A stretch of 64,000 nucleotides of DNA from positions 3,914,620 to 3,978,619 of the forward strand of contig NZ_CP013233.1 in the NCBI RefSeq assembly GCF_001584165.1. Direction: 5' to 3'. The translations under genes and the position numbers were made by a program. Positions 9,397 to 22,471 of this stretch are shown here, one piece after another (position 1 is the first letter of the stretch; each line of letters begins with the position of its first letter). The notes under the pieces are model-generated. The model saw nothing but the letters and a program-made list of their open reading frames with translations. It did not search any database and was not told where the DNA came from. Source of the DNA: Collimonas arenae (GTDB lineage Bacteria; Pseudomonadota; Gammaproteobacteria; Burkholderiales; Burkholderiaceae_D).

Positions 9397-10404
9397 TCAC
9401 CGCACTTCAGCCTGATAGCGTTCGCTGAATTTGCGCTGGACTTCAGCCATCTTGCCGTAATCAACCGATTTGGCGCGGGCATATTCCGAAGCCGGCAAGA
9501 AATGCGCTTGTGCTTCTTTGGAAATCGCGGATGCACGCACCGGCCGTAGATAGGCATTGGCCCAGATCGCCTGTCCTTCGTTGGATAGCAGGAAATCCAG
9601 TACCTTCTTGGCGTTGGCGGGGTTCGGACCGTTTTTTACCAGGCTGACCACGTATGGCACTGTCACGGTCCCTTCGGCAGGAATCACGAACGCGACATTG
9701 GCCTTGTCCTTGTATTTGGCGCGATAGGCATCAAAGTCGTAACCGAACAGGATCGGGATTTCACCCGATAGCAGGCGCGCATATGAAGTCTGCTTCGGTA
9801 CCAGCGGCTGATTCTTTTGCAATGCCTTGAAATAGTTGATGCCTGGCGTGAAGTTATCCAACGTGCCGCCCAATGCCTGATTGATCGCCACCGCACCGAC
9901 ATAACCGACAAATGCACTTGCCGGATCGAGATAACCGATCAGTCCCTTGTATTCCGGTTTCAGCAGATCCTGCCAGGAACGCGGCACCGGCTTGCCCTTA
10001 AGCGCATCGACATTCACCATCAATCCCATGGTGCCGGAATGGATTGTGAACCAATAGCCGTCCGGGTCTTTCAAGTCATTGGGAATCTCATCCCAGCCAG
10101 CTGGCTTGTATGGCGTAATCACGTCACTTTTCTTTGCCTCGATGCCGAAGGTCACGCCGACATAGGTAAAGTCGGCTACCGGGCTGGCTTTTTCAGCGAT
10201 GATCTGCGACAGCGACTGTCCGCTGTTCTTATTGTCGGGCGGCACAGTGATGCCGGTCTTTGCCTTGATAGCTTTGATCTGCGTCGCCCAGTCAGCCCAT
10301 TCTGGCGGACAGTTATAGCAAATCGCATTCTGGGCGCCGGCATGGAGCGAGGCTGCTAGGGCGACGGTGGCGACCATCGCATGGAAAACACGTGCTAAGC
10401 GCAT
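9397..10404 (-). CDS. Periplasmic binding protein of the LacI-linked ABC importer
   Basis: The 335-residue protein starts at ATG 10404 with AAGGAA six bases upstream and has a signal peptide (about residues 1-24, cleavage near LHAGAQNA). The mature part resembles iron/thiamine/polyamine/phosphonate-type binding proteins, with NKNSGQSLSQIIAEK, the YKGLIGYLDPASAF loop and LKPEYKG. It is the first transport gene after lacI, 20 bases downstream. The cognate ligand is not readable. The phosphodiesterase at the end of the operon hints at a phosphorylated organic compound. Confidence 0.88.
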   Translation of the reverse strand: MRLARVFHAMVATVALAASLHAGAQNAICYNCPPEWADWATQIKAIKAKTGITVPPDNKNSGQSLSQIIAEKASPVADFTYVGVTFGIEAKKSDVITPYKPAGWDEIPNDLKDPDGYWFTIHSGTMGLMVNVDALKGKPVPRSWQDLLKPEYKGLIGYLDPASAFVGYVGAVAINQALGGTLDNFTPGINYFKALQKNQPLVPKQTSYARLLSGEIPILFGYDFDAYRAKYKDKANVAFVIPAEGTVTVPYVVSLVKNGPNPANAKKVLDFLLSNEGQAIWANAYLRPVRASAISKEAQAHFLPASEYARAKSVDYGKMAEVQRKFSERYQAEVR

Positions 10405-10423
10405 GCTTGTTCCTTTCTTGAAT

Positions 10424-11452
10424 TTAACTGCGAGAATGAAAAGTTCTAACCGATCCGCCCAGGCGGACGGTGTGCGGCAATATTTGCGAAGTGGCCGGCG
10501 CCCGGCCGTCCTGCGGTTCTTCAATCACGCGCACCAATGCGCGCAATGCCTGCTCGCCGATTTGCTCTGATGGTTGCGCAACACTGCTCAGCATTGGATC
10601 CATCAAATCACCCAGCGGGATGCCGTCGAAGCCCATCACCGACACGTCGTCAGGCACGCGCAAGCCGAGGGCACGCAAATCGCGCATCGCGCTGAGCGCA
10701 AGTAAATCGTTGGAACAAAACAGCGCGCTTGGGCGTTGCAATGGATCGCGGAAGGTTTGCAGGTAAGCGACGGAAAGTGCGGCGGAGGTATGACGGGGAA
10801 CTTCAATCGGTGTCAGCGCCTGCAATCCATGCTCATGCATGGCCTGCTGATAGCCGTGGAAGCGTTGTAGCGCGCGGTCGGAAGCATGGAACTGTCCAGC
10901 CAGCATCTGGATGCGCGTATGCCCGAGCTTGATGAGGTGTATTACCGCGTCGTACGCGGCAGCCCGATTGTCGACCGATACTGATGGCCGCGCCGTCTGT
11001 TGCGGCTGGTTGTAAACCAATATGTAGGGGATCCGCTCACGATCAAGCACATCGAGCGTACTGCTAGCGTCGGCGTCGGCGACAGTAAGGATGACGCCAT
11101 CAACACGATGCGCCAGCAGCAATTCAACCGCCGCGAATTCGTCCTGCTGACGATATTCGGTGGCAGTAAACATCACCGAATAATCGAGTTGGCGCGCAGC
11201 GATCTCGACCCCCTGCAGGCATTGCGCGAACACGGTGTTGGATAACGTCGGCACCACTACGCCAACTGTATGCGAACGCCCCTCACGCAAGTTGCGCCCG
11301 GTAAAATTCGGTCTGAAACCAAGCGCTTCGATCGCCCGATTCACCTTGCTCGCGGTATCGATGCTGACCGAGTCCGGCTTATTCAGCAAACGCGACACCG
11401 TGGCGATAGATACGCCGGCTTCTAAGGCAACCTGTTTGATGGATGGACGCAC
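10424..11452 (-). CDS. LacI-family repressor heading the ABC/phosphodiesterase operon
   Basis: The protein has the LacI helix-turn-helix and hinge at its N-terminus (IKQVALEAGVSIATVSRLLN, then KVNRAIEALGFRPN) and a periplasmic-binding-like ligand domain ending near residue 335. I chose GTG 11452, which puts the helix-turn-helix at residue 4 as usual. A start at ATG 11497 would place the palindromic operator inside the coding region. It is the first gene of the six-gene operon, so it probably represses itself and the transporter genes together. Confidence 0.9.
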   Translation of the reverse strand: MRPSIKQVALEAGVSIATVSRLLNKPDSVSIDTASKVNRAIEALGFRPNFTGRNLREGRSHTVGVVVPTLSNTVFAQCLQGVEIAARQLDYSVMFTATEYRQQDEFAAVELLLAHRVDGVILTVADADASSTLDVLDRERIPYILVYNQPQQTARPSVSVDNRAAAYDAVIHLIKLGHTRIQMLAGQFHASDRALQRFHGYQQAMHEHGLQALTPIEVPRHTSAALSVAYLQTFRDPLQRPSALFCSNDLLALSAMRDLRALGLRVPDDVSVMGFDGIPLGDLMDPMLSSVAQPSEQIGEQALRALVRVIEEPQDGRAPATSQILPHTVRLGGSVRTFHSRS

Positions 11453-11467
11453 GATGGAGCAATCTCT

Positions 11468-11485
11468 GATGTAAACGTTTACATC
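11468..11485. promoter_or_regulatory. Palindromic operator for the LacI-type repressor
   Basis: GATGTAAACGTTTACATC is a perfect 18-bp palindrome centred on a CpG, 16 bases upstream of the lacI GTG. TGTAAACGTTTACA is the classic form of LacI/GalR operators. Its place in front of the first gene predicts autoregulation and control of the whole operon. Confidence 0.85.
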
Positions 11486-11637
11486 GTGCCATCCCATTGT
11501 TACGCGCTGATGACTGCGCCGGCTTCAATCTCAATTAACTGTCAGATGTTGTATTGCTGATGAGCTGCCACTTCTGACGTATTACTTATAAAAGATCGGA
11601 GGAGCATCCCGTTGCCTGCCAAAGCGACAGTGCGTGA

Positions 11638-12093
11638 TCAACGCGCTGCGCGGACATAGTAGATATCCCACTCTTCTTCCGCCACGAATGCAAAGCCATG
11701 TCGCTGATAAAAGCGATTAGCTTCGCTGTCCCTCAATGCCCCTACCCGCACTGGCAGCGACAGCGCGTCTGCCTCCATAAACACCTGTGCGAGTACCGCC
11801 GCCCCTATACCTTTTCCTTGGTAATCCGGGCGGATATAGAGATGGTCGAGCAGCAATTGATCCTGAGCCGGCTTGACGACCACGAAGCCAATACGTTGGC
11901 CATCAACGGTCACATGCCGTGTATATGCGGGCGCGAAACCGCTGCGGAATCGCTCCCTGGCACGTATCGGATCAAAGCGTCCCACTCGCTCCAGGCTTTC
12001 GCGCATGGCGGCGATACGCAATGCAACCAGTTCTTCGAAGTCCCCTTCAACTGCGGGGATCAGAGTGACTAACGGCGGGCTCAATACAGTCAT
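11638..12093 (-). CDS. GNAT-family N-acetyltransferase
   Basis: The 151-residue protein (from ATG 12093; GTG 12105 and ATG 12099 are also in frame) has the GNAT acetyl-CoA loop in the segment LYIRPDYQGKGIGAAVL (Q/R-x-x-G-x-G/A pattern) and a C-terminal FYQRHGF motif. GNAT enzymes transfer an acetyl group from acetyl-CoA to an amine; the acceptor is unknown. GGAA lies about 7 bases before ATG 12093. It lies upstream of lacI on the same strand, separated by about 185 bases, and is probably a separate unit. Confidence 0.82.
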   Translation of the reverse strand: MTVLSPPLVTLIPAVEGDFEELVALRIAAMRESLERVGRFDPIRARERFRSGFAPAYTRHVTVDGQRIGFVVVKPAQDQLLLDHLYIRPDYQGKGIGAAVLAQVFMEADALSLPVRVGALRDSEANRFYQRHGFAFVAEEEWDIYYVRAAR

Positions 12094-12245
12094 GCACATT
12101 TCCACGGAACAATTTCAATGAGTTTCCCATTCTAGCCGAATGCGCGAGTCAGACGATTGATTGCCGACCACTAGCGCCGCGCCGTCCGCTAGAGTAGGCT
12201 GCTAGTGTTGCCAAGTTGTGCATATGGCCGTTCACAGGTGCCGCT

Positions 12246-13097
12246 ATGGAAAAGACCGCATTTGTATTTGCCGGTGGTGGGAGTCTTGGCGCAATTGAAG
12301 CCGGTATGCTGCGCGAACTGATTGCCTCTGGTGTACAACCTGACTTTCTGGTTGGCGCCTCGGCAGGAGCAATCAACAGCGTTTTCTTTGCATTCCAGCC
12401 ACATGTCGCCGGCACAATGCGCCTGGAATACCTATGGCGAGGCATTCGTCGACAACAGATCATGCCTTGGTCAGCGCTGTCGATCCTGAGTGCATTTCGC
12501 AGCCGCGGTAGCCACTTGGTCAGTTCTGCAAAATTACGTGAGCTCCTTTCTGAGCACTATGGCAGCCGCACGCTGGAAGACGCTGATCTGCCAGTATATG
12601 TCGTCGCTACGGAAATGAAGACCGGTAACGAGGTCGTTCTCTCTTCTGGTTCGGCAGTCGATGCAGTGCTTGCCAGCACCGCGATTCCCGGTGTTTTCCC
12701 GCCGGTCTCATTAGGCGGCAACATGCTGATCGACGGCGGCGTTGCCAACAACACCCCGATCTCCACTGCGATTCGCCTGGGCGCCACTCGCGTCATCGTG
12801 CTGACCACCGGCTTTACCTGCGCCGAACGGCGTCAGCCAAAAGGAGCTCTTGAACATGCGATGAGTGCGCTCAACCTGCTGGTGGCGCGTCAATTGGTAT
12901 CTGACCTGGAGCGCTGGGCATCACACGCGGCGATTGCAGTGGTCGCGCCGCTGTGTCCGCTGGATGTTTCTCCATACGACTACAGCCAATGTGGCCAATT
13001 GATAGACCGCGCGGCGACGGAAACCCGACGTTGGCTGGAAGCTGGCGGCTTGAACAGCAAGGAAATTCCGGCTGCTCTCAAGCCGCATACGCATTGA
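12246..13097 (+). CDS. Patatin-like phospholipase
   Basis: This 283-residue protein has the patatin signature: oxyanion loop GGGSLG (residues 10-15), nucleophile Ser39 in GASAG, and the dyad Asp163 in DGG. It begins directly at the catalytic domain with no signal peptide. Family members hydrolyse lipid acyl chains; bacterial versions can be cytoplasmic housekeeping enzymes or effectors. No secretion genes are nearby. AGGTG lies 6 bases ahead of ATG 12246. It is convergent with the rRNA operon, with a shared hairpin terminator between. Confidence 0.9.
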   Translation: MEKTAFVFAGGGSLGAIEAGMLRELIASGVQPDFLVGASAGAINSVFFAFQPHVAGTMRLEYLWRGIRRQQIMPWSALSILSAFRSRGSHLVSSAKLRELLSEHYGSRTLEDADLPVYVVATEMKTGNEVVLSSGSAVDAVLASTAIPGVFPPVSLGGNMLIDGGVANNTPISTAIRLGATRVIVLTTGFTCAERRQPKGALEHAMSALNLLVARQLVSDLERWASHAAIAVVAPLCPLDVSPYDYSQCGQLIDRAATETRRWLEAGGLNSKEIPAALKPHTH

Positions 13098-13191
13098 AGC
13101 GATTAAATTGCTCTTGCAGGGTGGGTATGAGGCAGCGAGGGGTGATGAGCGAAGCGGAAGAGAGAGGATGTGCAAAGTGTTAGCGCAAAGC

Positions 13192-13227
13192 AAAAACCCT
13201 CTGCACGCTAAGATGCAGAGGGTTTTT
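13192..13227 (-). terminator. Terminator of the rRNA operon (usable in both directions)
   Basis: A 14-bp stem (AAAAACCCTCTGCA / TGCAGAGGGTTTTT) with an 8-base loop lies just past the 5S gene. It has T-runs on both strands, so it can also stop patatin transcription from the left. Confidence 0.9.
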
Positions 13228-13235
13228 TAATAAAA

Positions 13236-13349
13236 GCCTGACGATGACCTACTTTCACACTGGTTGCAGCACTATCATCGGCGCAAAGTCGTTTCACGGT
13301 CCTGTTCGGGATGGGAAGGGGTGGTACCAACTCGCTATGGTCATCAGGC
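13236..13349 (-). rRNA. rrf: 5S ribosomal RNA
   Basis: Read on the minus strand the gene starts GCCTGATGACCATAGC and ends GTCATCGTCAGGC, whose ends pair to form helix I. It contains the conserved CCCATCCCGAAC segment. Length is about 114 bases. It is the last gene of the rRNA operon. Confidence 0.96.
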
Positions 13350-13512
13350 ATAACTTGTAACCGTTAGTTGTTCTCCAGTTGGAGCAACAACTAACGCAAT
13401 CTAGAAGAAGTAGTTTTTTATACCGGGTTCACGAGGGTAAGTGAACCCGGTTGGGTATGAATGCACATTATCTGGCAAACAATAAAAGCTCATCATATAA
13501 CCTGCTAAGGTT
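13350..13512 (-). other. 23S-5S spacer with two hairpins
   Basis: No gene is present. There is a long imperfect hairpin at 13362-13397 (CGTTAGTTGTT arm) and a perfect 11-bp hairpin at 13422-13432/13441-13451 (ACCGGGTTCAC arm). Neither has a T-run on the minus strand, so they look like processing structures and not terminators. The 13399-13413 arm of the 23S processing stem also lies here. Confidence 0.6.
13399..13413. repeat. 3' arm of a long pre-23S processing stem
   Basis: AATCTAGAAGAAGTA here is a perfect 15-base inverted match to TACTTCTTCTAGATT at 16606-16620, in the spacer on the other side of 23S. A second inverted match of 14 bases (13510-13523 with 16377-16390, GTTATAGGGACAAG) sits right at the 23S ends. 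Such stems are cut by RNase III during rRNA maturation. Confidence 0.75.
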
Positions 13513-16386
<2,874 letters not shown>

Positions 16387-16390
16387 TAAC

Positions 16391-16724
16391 TTTAGCCTCT
16401 GCCTGCGTTCACAGACAAAGAGCGGTTATAGAGGTATTTCTATGAGTTTAGCGTTTGCCGTATCCAAAGTGTTATCGCATTCTCTATGCAGCTTGCGCCC
16501 ATAGAGTCTTTTGAGAACTCTTTACATACTTTTTGATTTGATACAATCATACCCATCAATCACCATGTCCACGCTTTCGCATCTTCACGACAATTGACGA
16601 ATCTTTACTTCTTCTAGATTGTTAAAGAACAGTTATTGCTTTTGATCTTAAAAAGACCAAACCTAAATCTCAGTGCCGACTTCCCGCACCGACTTAGGTT
16701 TGACATTTCAGTACCACCAGTAAC
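16391..16724 (-). other. Spacer between tRNA-Ala and 23S with a boxA antitermination site
   Basis: This 334-base spacer has no gene. At 16620-16630 the minus strand reads GTTCTTTAACA, a boxA element for NusB/S10 antitermination, repeating the one in the leader. The arm 16606-16620 pairs with 13399-13413 across the 23S gene. Confidence 0.7.
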
Positions 16725-16800
16725 TGGTGGAGGTTGACGGGATCGAACCGACGACCCCCTGCTTGCAAAGCAGGTGCTCTCCCAGCTGAGCTAAACCCCC
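16725..16800 (-). tRNA. tRNA-Ala, anticodon TGC
   Basis: The minus strand gives a 76-base cloverleaf with the acceptor arm GGGGGTT, the TGC anticodon in the loop CTTTGCAAG, T-loop GGTTCGATCC and an encoded CCA end. Its place between 16S and 23S is standard for this anticodon. Confidence 0.97.
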
Positions 16801-16809
16801 GAAATTCTT

Positions 16810-16886
16810 TGGTGGGTCTGGTTGGGCTCGAACCAACGACCCCCGCGTTATCAACACGGTGCTCTAACCAACTGAGCTACAGACCC
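16810..16886 (-). tRNA. tRNA-Ile, anticodon GAT
   Basis: The minus strand gives a 77-base cloverleaf with acceptor GGGTCTG, anticodon GAT in TTGATAA, T-loop GGTTCGAGCC and an encoded CCA end. It lies 9 bases before tRNA-Ala in transcription order, between 16S and 23S. Confidence 0.97.
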
Positions 16887-17006
16887 GCTTGGATCAGTAC
16901 GAGCCTACCATCAACTTCAGCACTCTCATGCCGCAGCCTTTGACCGATACCTGTTCTTCTTGATTAACAGACGATAAGTGTGGACGCTTAACTTTCATGC
17001 AAACTC

Positions 17007-18537
<1,531 letters not shown>

Positions 18538-18727
18538 ATCTCTGTTTTGTGGCATTGCTGCCTAGCATCTCTGCTATCGCTCACTCAAAATACTGACAGG
18601 CCGTTTAAATAAATTTAAACGCCTATTTTCTTCTTTTGTGAACATTTAATGTTTTAAGTTATACGCCACCGATTTACATCAGCAACGCTGCACTTCCATC
18701 AAACGCCCACACTTATCGACTGTTAAT

Positions 18728-18738
18728 TGTTAAAGAAC
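18728..18738 (-). promoter_or_regulatory. Leader boxA antitermination element
   Basis: The minus strand reads GTTCTTTAACA, matching the boxA consensus of rRNA operons. It lies about 190 bases ahead of 16S and is repeated in the 16S-23S spacer. Confidence 0.75.
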
Positions 18739-18815
18739 CTTCTACTGCGCGTCACCCAACTACCCGGTTCGCGTTACCAACAAATCGTTTTGTTTGTCAG
18801 CAGCAGAGAGATGAG

Positions 18816-18844
18816 ATTATGTAGCGTTTCCAGTTTTTCGTCAA
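18816..18844 (-). promoter_or_regulatory. Sigma-70 promoter of the rRNA operon
   Basis: The minus strand has TTGACG (18839-18844), a 17-base spacer, and CATAAT (18816-18821). The expected transcript start is near 18809, about 270 bases ahead of 16S. A/T-rich DNA follows upstream, as expected for an UP element. Confidence 0.75.
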
Positions 18845-19111
18845 CTACTTTTTTACTACTTACCGAAAAACTTTTTACCAACCACACCAACTTCCTGCCC
18901 ATCTTCCCGTTCCCACTTCGCACTCAAATCAGCACCAATTCCTTGCTGCTCATTCGTTTTATTTCGCGTCGTTCTCAACGGGAGCCGAACTATAGCAATC
19001 CCCCACAAACCCCGCAAGTACTTTTAACCAAATTCTTTAAAATATTTCGATTTATTTGATTTAGCCCTATTCCGGGCATTCCTTGCTACTACATGCGCTC
19101 TATTAGAGAGC

Positions 19112-19816
19112 CTATACATCTACCGAATTCAATACCGCCCAACGCGCAGCACTGACACCTTTCTCCAGGCTGACCCGGCTGACAATCTGCTCCAGCTGTA
19201 AATGATTGCTAGGAGACGTAATCAGATCCGCGCGCACTTCCAGTTGGGTACCGGACGCCAGGTCTTCGCTGTGCAGCGATTGCACCACCAGGTGCGGCAT
19301 GCCGTTCAGCATATGCAGCATCAAGGTGCGGACCTGCACCTCATCTTCCGGCCGACATACTATAGAGAGGCGATAGACCTGCTCGATTTCCGTCGCGCTA
19401 TGCAGATCCTGGCGGTTGATCATATGGGACACACCGCGCAACAACACGTTCGCGCCCAAAATGGCGGCGGCGCCGATGGCCGCTTCCAGCGCATGCCCAA
19501 GTCCGCACAGCACACCGACCGCAGCTGAGCACCATAAAGTAGCGGCAGTATTCAACCCCCGCACATTGATACCCTCACGCATGATGACGCCGGCGCCGAG
19601 GAAACCGATACCGGATACAACATAAGAAGCAATCCGCGTTGCTCCCTGCGGATCCGACTCGAACGCGGATACCATCACGAACAGCGAGGCACCGATCGAC
19701 ACCAGCGCATTAGTACGCAAACCCGCCATGCGTTGACGCATCTGGCGTTCGGCACCGATCAGGGAGCCCAGGGTCAGGGCGAGCAATACGCGCAGGGTAA
19801 ATATTTTCCAATCCAT
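19112..19816 (-). CDS. mgtC: MgtC/SapB-family inner membrane protein
   Basis: The N-terminal half is the MgtC membrane domain with four to five helices: LALTLGSLIGAERQ, RTNALVSIGASLFV, ASYVVSGIGFLGAGVI and RGLNTAATLWCSAAVG. All conserved motifs are present. The C-terminal soluble part (about residues 140-234) resembles the ACT-like domain of MgtC. MgtC proteins support growth in low magnesium and modulate the F-ATPase in pathogens. I chose ATG 19816 (MDWKIF) with AAAGG upstream; a 48-residue extension is open but unlike the family. It has no mgtB neighbour. Confidence 0.9.
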   Translation of the reverse strand: MDWKIFTLRVLLALTLGSLIGAERQMRQRMAGLRTNALVSIGASLFVMVSAFESDPQGATRIASYVVSGIGFLGAGVIMREGINVRGLNTAATLWCSAAVGVLCGLGHALEAAIGAAAILGANVLLRGVSHMINRQDLHSATEIEQVYRLSIVCRPEDEVQVRTLMLHMLNGMPHLVVQSLHSEDLASGTQLEVRADLITSPSNHLQLEQIVSRVSLEKGVSAARWAVLNSVDV

Positions 19817-20128
19817 CTTCGCTACCTTTCTGCATGCGTCGCCATGCGCACGGCATGACGGCACTTCATTGACGCTCGGCGCCGCTTCAAGAAGTGAAGA
19901 TCGGCCGGCCAGGCAAATAAACAAGGGATGGGGATAAGTGACGGGAATGCAGGAACACATTCCCGTATGCTACAGCGCTTGACTTCACGAGCTGCAGCGA
20001 CGAGAGCTTGCTGGCAGGTGAATTACGTCGGGCTGATGGGCGCCCATCCAGGGGTACTGGTACAACTGTCCAAAATTGGGTCTCCTGCAAACATGGTCCA
20101 CAGGATTCTATTTAGACGGGATGGCAAG
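19817..20128 (-). other. Gene-free leader region of mgtC
   Basis: The 312 bases between tcdA and mgtC hold no supported gene. A 9-bp hairpin (ACGGGAATG / CATTCCCGT, 19941-19966) lies in the presumed mgtC leader. I see no match to known magnesium riboswitch consensus sequences by eye. Confidence 0.5.
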
Positions 20129-20982
20129 TCAAGCCGCAGGGACTGGATCAGCGGCCAGCTTACGCAAGATGTGGCCGGCGGCGACCAGGCCGAAAGTAGC
20201 CGTCACCACTACCGCCGAGCCGTAACCGGCGCAATTCAGTCCGGTCACACCCGGCGCCGCCTCACCATCAACCTCACATGCCTGTTCAAGCAGCGGCGCA
20301 CTGATCGGCTCAGTTGAAAATACGGCGTCGATGCCGAAACGGACCTTGTCGCCGCGCGGGAAGCGGTATTCCGAACGTAAGCGCTTGCGCACCTTGGCCA
20401 ACAGCGGCTCTTGCTCGGTCTTGGCCAGATCACGCACTTCGATGCAGGTGGCGTCGACCTTGCCGCCGGCACTTCCGATGCTGATCAGGCGAATCCCCTT
20501 GTCGCGGCAATAGGCGATCAATGCCGCCTTGGCGCGTACATTATCGATGGCGTCGAGCACATAGTCATAACGCCCTTCGCCTATCATTTCCGGCAGATTG
20601 TCGGCGCTGATGAAATCCTCCACTTCAGTGACGTGGCAATATGGATTGATCTGGGCAATGCGTGCCGCCAGCGCGCTTACTTTGGCCTGACCGAGTGTAT
20701 CGGTCAGCGCATGAATCTGGCGATTGATATTGGATTCGGCCAGATTGTCGAGATCAATCAGGGTCAAATTGCCGACGGCGCTACGCGCCAGCGCCTCGAC
20801 CGCCCACGAACCGACCCGCCGACGCCGACCACGCACACATGCGCCTGCAGGAAGCGGGACAGCGCGGCCGCGCCATATAAACGGCCGATGCCACCAAAAC
20901 GGCGATCAAAATCAATCTCGTCAAGATCGACAGTGGTGGGAACGGAGGCGCCGGAAGCGCTGGCTGCAACAGATGAGGACAT
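20129..20982 (-). CDS. tcdA: tRNA threonylcarbamoyladenosine dehydratase TcdA, with a one-base frameshift
   Basis: TcdA is an E1-like ATP enzyme that cyclises t6A37 of tRNA to ct6A. The N-terminal part (FDRRFGGIGRLYG, then QAHVCVVGVGG) lies in one frame and the rest (VGSWAVEALARSAVGNLTLIDLD onward) in another. The join falls inside the nucleotide-binding loop GxGGVGS, at the CCC run 20815-20817 (GGG on the coding strand). Adding one G restores an intact 284-residue protein. The start is ATG 20982 (MSSSVAAS). This is either a recent null mutation or a sequence error. Confidence 0.87.
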
Positions 20983-21204
20983 GATAGGCAACTAAAAGTG
21001 AAACGACAGGCATTCAACAAGATAAGCCAGGATAATCTTGATACAGATCAAACTGGATATCACTAGTGCAGCTATTTTACCGGCTCTGCATGACGGATCA
21101 CTTTTGAAGTGCTTTAATATAAACAGACCGTCAGTCGATCATAAATTATCAAATAGACATTCATCCTTCGATGAGCGCCTCCATCCAATCACGAGATACC
21201 CACC

Positions 21205-21744
21205 ATGCCGAACGCACTGATAGCCACCGCGCCAGATTTTAGCCAGCCGATCGCCGTGCTCAAGCATTGCCACGACCGCATCCGCAAGCAACTGGATACG
21301 CTGCAAAATCTGCTTGAACACCTGCCTCAACACGGCAACGATGCCCAAGCCCAGCAAGCCGCGCAAAGCATCATGCGCTATTTCAACCAGGCCGCTCCGC
21401 ATCATCACGCGGATGAAGAAGTCGACCTGCTGCCGATGCTGAGCGTCACCGCCAGCGGAGAAGATGCCGCGCTGCTGCAAAAGCTGATGCCGGAAATCAT
21501 GGCCGAGCACCAGCAGATGGACAAGCTGTGGCACGCCCTTGACCAGCAGTTGACGTCTATCGCCGATGGCGAATCGACCAACCAGCTGTCGGCGCAGGAT
21601 GTTCAGCAATTTTCCGCCATCTACTCGGCCCACATGGAAAAAGAAGAAACCTGGATCGCGCCGATGGCGAAGCGGCTTTTTAATGAACAGCAGATGCAAC
21701 AGCTGGGATCAGCGATGCAACAACGTAGGGGAATTTCAGTATGA
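21205..21744 (+). CDS. Hemerythrin HHE-domain protein
   Basis: The 179-residue helical protein carries hemerythrin-type metal ligands: HCHDR near residue 24, HHHADEEVD near 67, EHQQMD near 100 and HMEKEE near 142. Such di-iron proteins bind oxygen or nitric oxide or sense iron/redox state. The stop overlaps the pdxH start by 4 bases, so they are cotranscribed. It is divergent from tcdA across 220 bases. Confidence 0.88.
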   Translation: MPNALIATAPDFSQPIAVLKHCHDRIRKQLDTLQNLLEHLPQHGNDAQAQQAAQSIMRYFNQAAPHHHADEEVDLLPMLSVTASGEDAALLQKLMPEIMAEHQQMDKLWHALDQQLTSIADGESTNQLSAQDVQQFSAIYSAHMEKEETWIAPMAKRLFNEQQMQQLGSAMQQRRGISV

Positions 21745-22403
21745 ATACGCAAAACCAACAGAAAGACAAATCGATTGCAGACCTGCGCATCGACTATAGC
21801 CACGCCAGCCTGTCGGAAGCCGATACCGCGACCGATCCGATCACCCAGTTCGGCAGATGGTTTGATGAAGCCATGCACGCCGAAGTGCCAGAAGCCAATG
21901 CGATGAGCCTGGCCACCGTCGGCAGCAATGGCCGGCCTTCGTCGCGCATCGTGTTGATCAAGCAGTTCGATGAACGTGGTTTCACCTGGTTCACCAACTT
22001 TGAAAGCCGCAAGGGCCACGATCTGGAACAACATCCCTACGGCGCGCTGCTATTTCATTGGATCGCGCTGGAACGCCAGGTGCGCATCGAAGGTCGCGTC
22101 GAAAAAGTCAGTGACGACGAGAGCGATGCCTATTTCAACAGCCGCCCCTTGCAAAGCAGACTCGGCGCCATCGCTTCGGCGCAGAGCGAGACCATCGCCA
22201 GCCGCGAGCTATTGGAAGCCGAGTACACCAAGGCCGAACGACAATTCGGTGACAATCCACCGCGCCCAAAACATTGGGGCGGCTACAGACTTTTTCCGGA
22301 TACGGTAGAATTTTGGCAGGGTCGCCGGTCACGTTTGCATGATCGGATTCTGTATACCTTGGATGTCAATGGCGGCTGGTTGCGACAACGTCTGCAGCCC
22401 TGA
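21741..22403 (+). CDS. pdxH: Pyridoxamine 5'-phosphate oxidase PdxH
   Basis: PdxH oxidises pyridoxine or pyridoxamine phosphate to pyridoxal phosphate with FMN. The 220-residue sequence shows the family pattern: [60 protein letters not shown], and the C-terminal signature [13 protein letters not shown]. It is complete. It is translationally coupled to a hemerythrin gene, an unusual partner. Confidence 0.96.
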   Translation: MNTQNQQKDKSIADLRIDYSHASLSEADTATDPITQFGRWFDEAMHAEVPEANAMSLATVGSNGRPSSRIVLIKQFDERGFTWFTNFESRKGHDLEQHPYGALLFHWIALERQVRIEGRVEKVSDDESDAYFNSRPLQSRLGAIASAQSETIASRELLEAEYTKAERQFGDNPPRPKHWGGYRLFPDTVEFWQGRRSRLHDRILYTLDVNGGWLRQRLQP

Positions 22404-22471
22404 CGCCAGGGCATCTTTACCGGCCAATGCGGGCCGCTTGGTACAAGTATTAATTCACCGGAGGAGAAATC

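Larger units (their letters stand above)
18538..19111 (-). other. rRNA operon leader and promoter region
   Basis: This 574-base region holds no convincing gene. It contains the leader boxA, the promoter core, and A/T-rich sequence upstream of the promoter (18845-19060, many A/T tracts) that could act as UP element or Fis-binding DNA. A short open frame at 18727-19059 is not credible as a protein. Confidence 0.7.

Noticed and set aside
16725..16886. Integration site of a mobile element in the tRNA genes
   Set aside because: The tRNA genes sit in the normal rRNA spacer with no integrase or flanking duplication.
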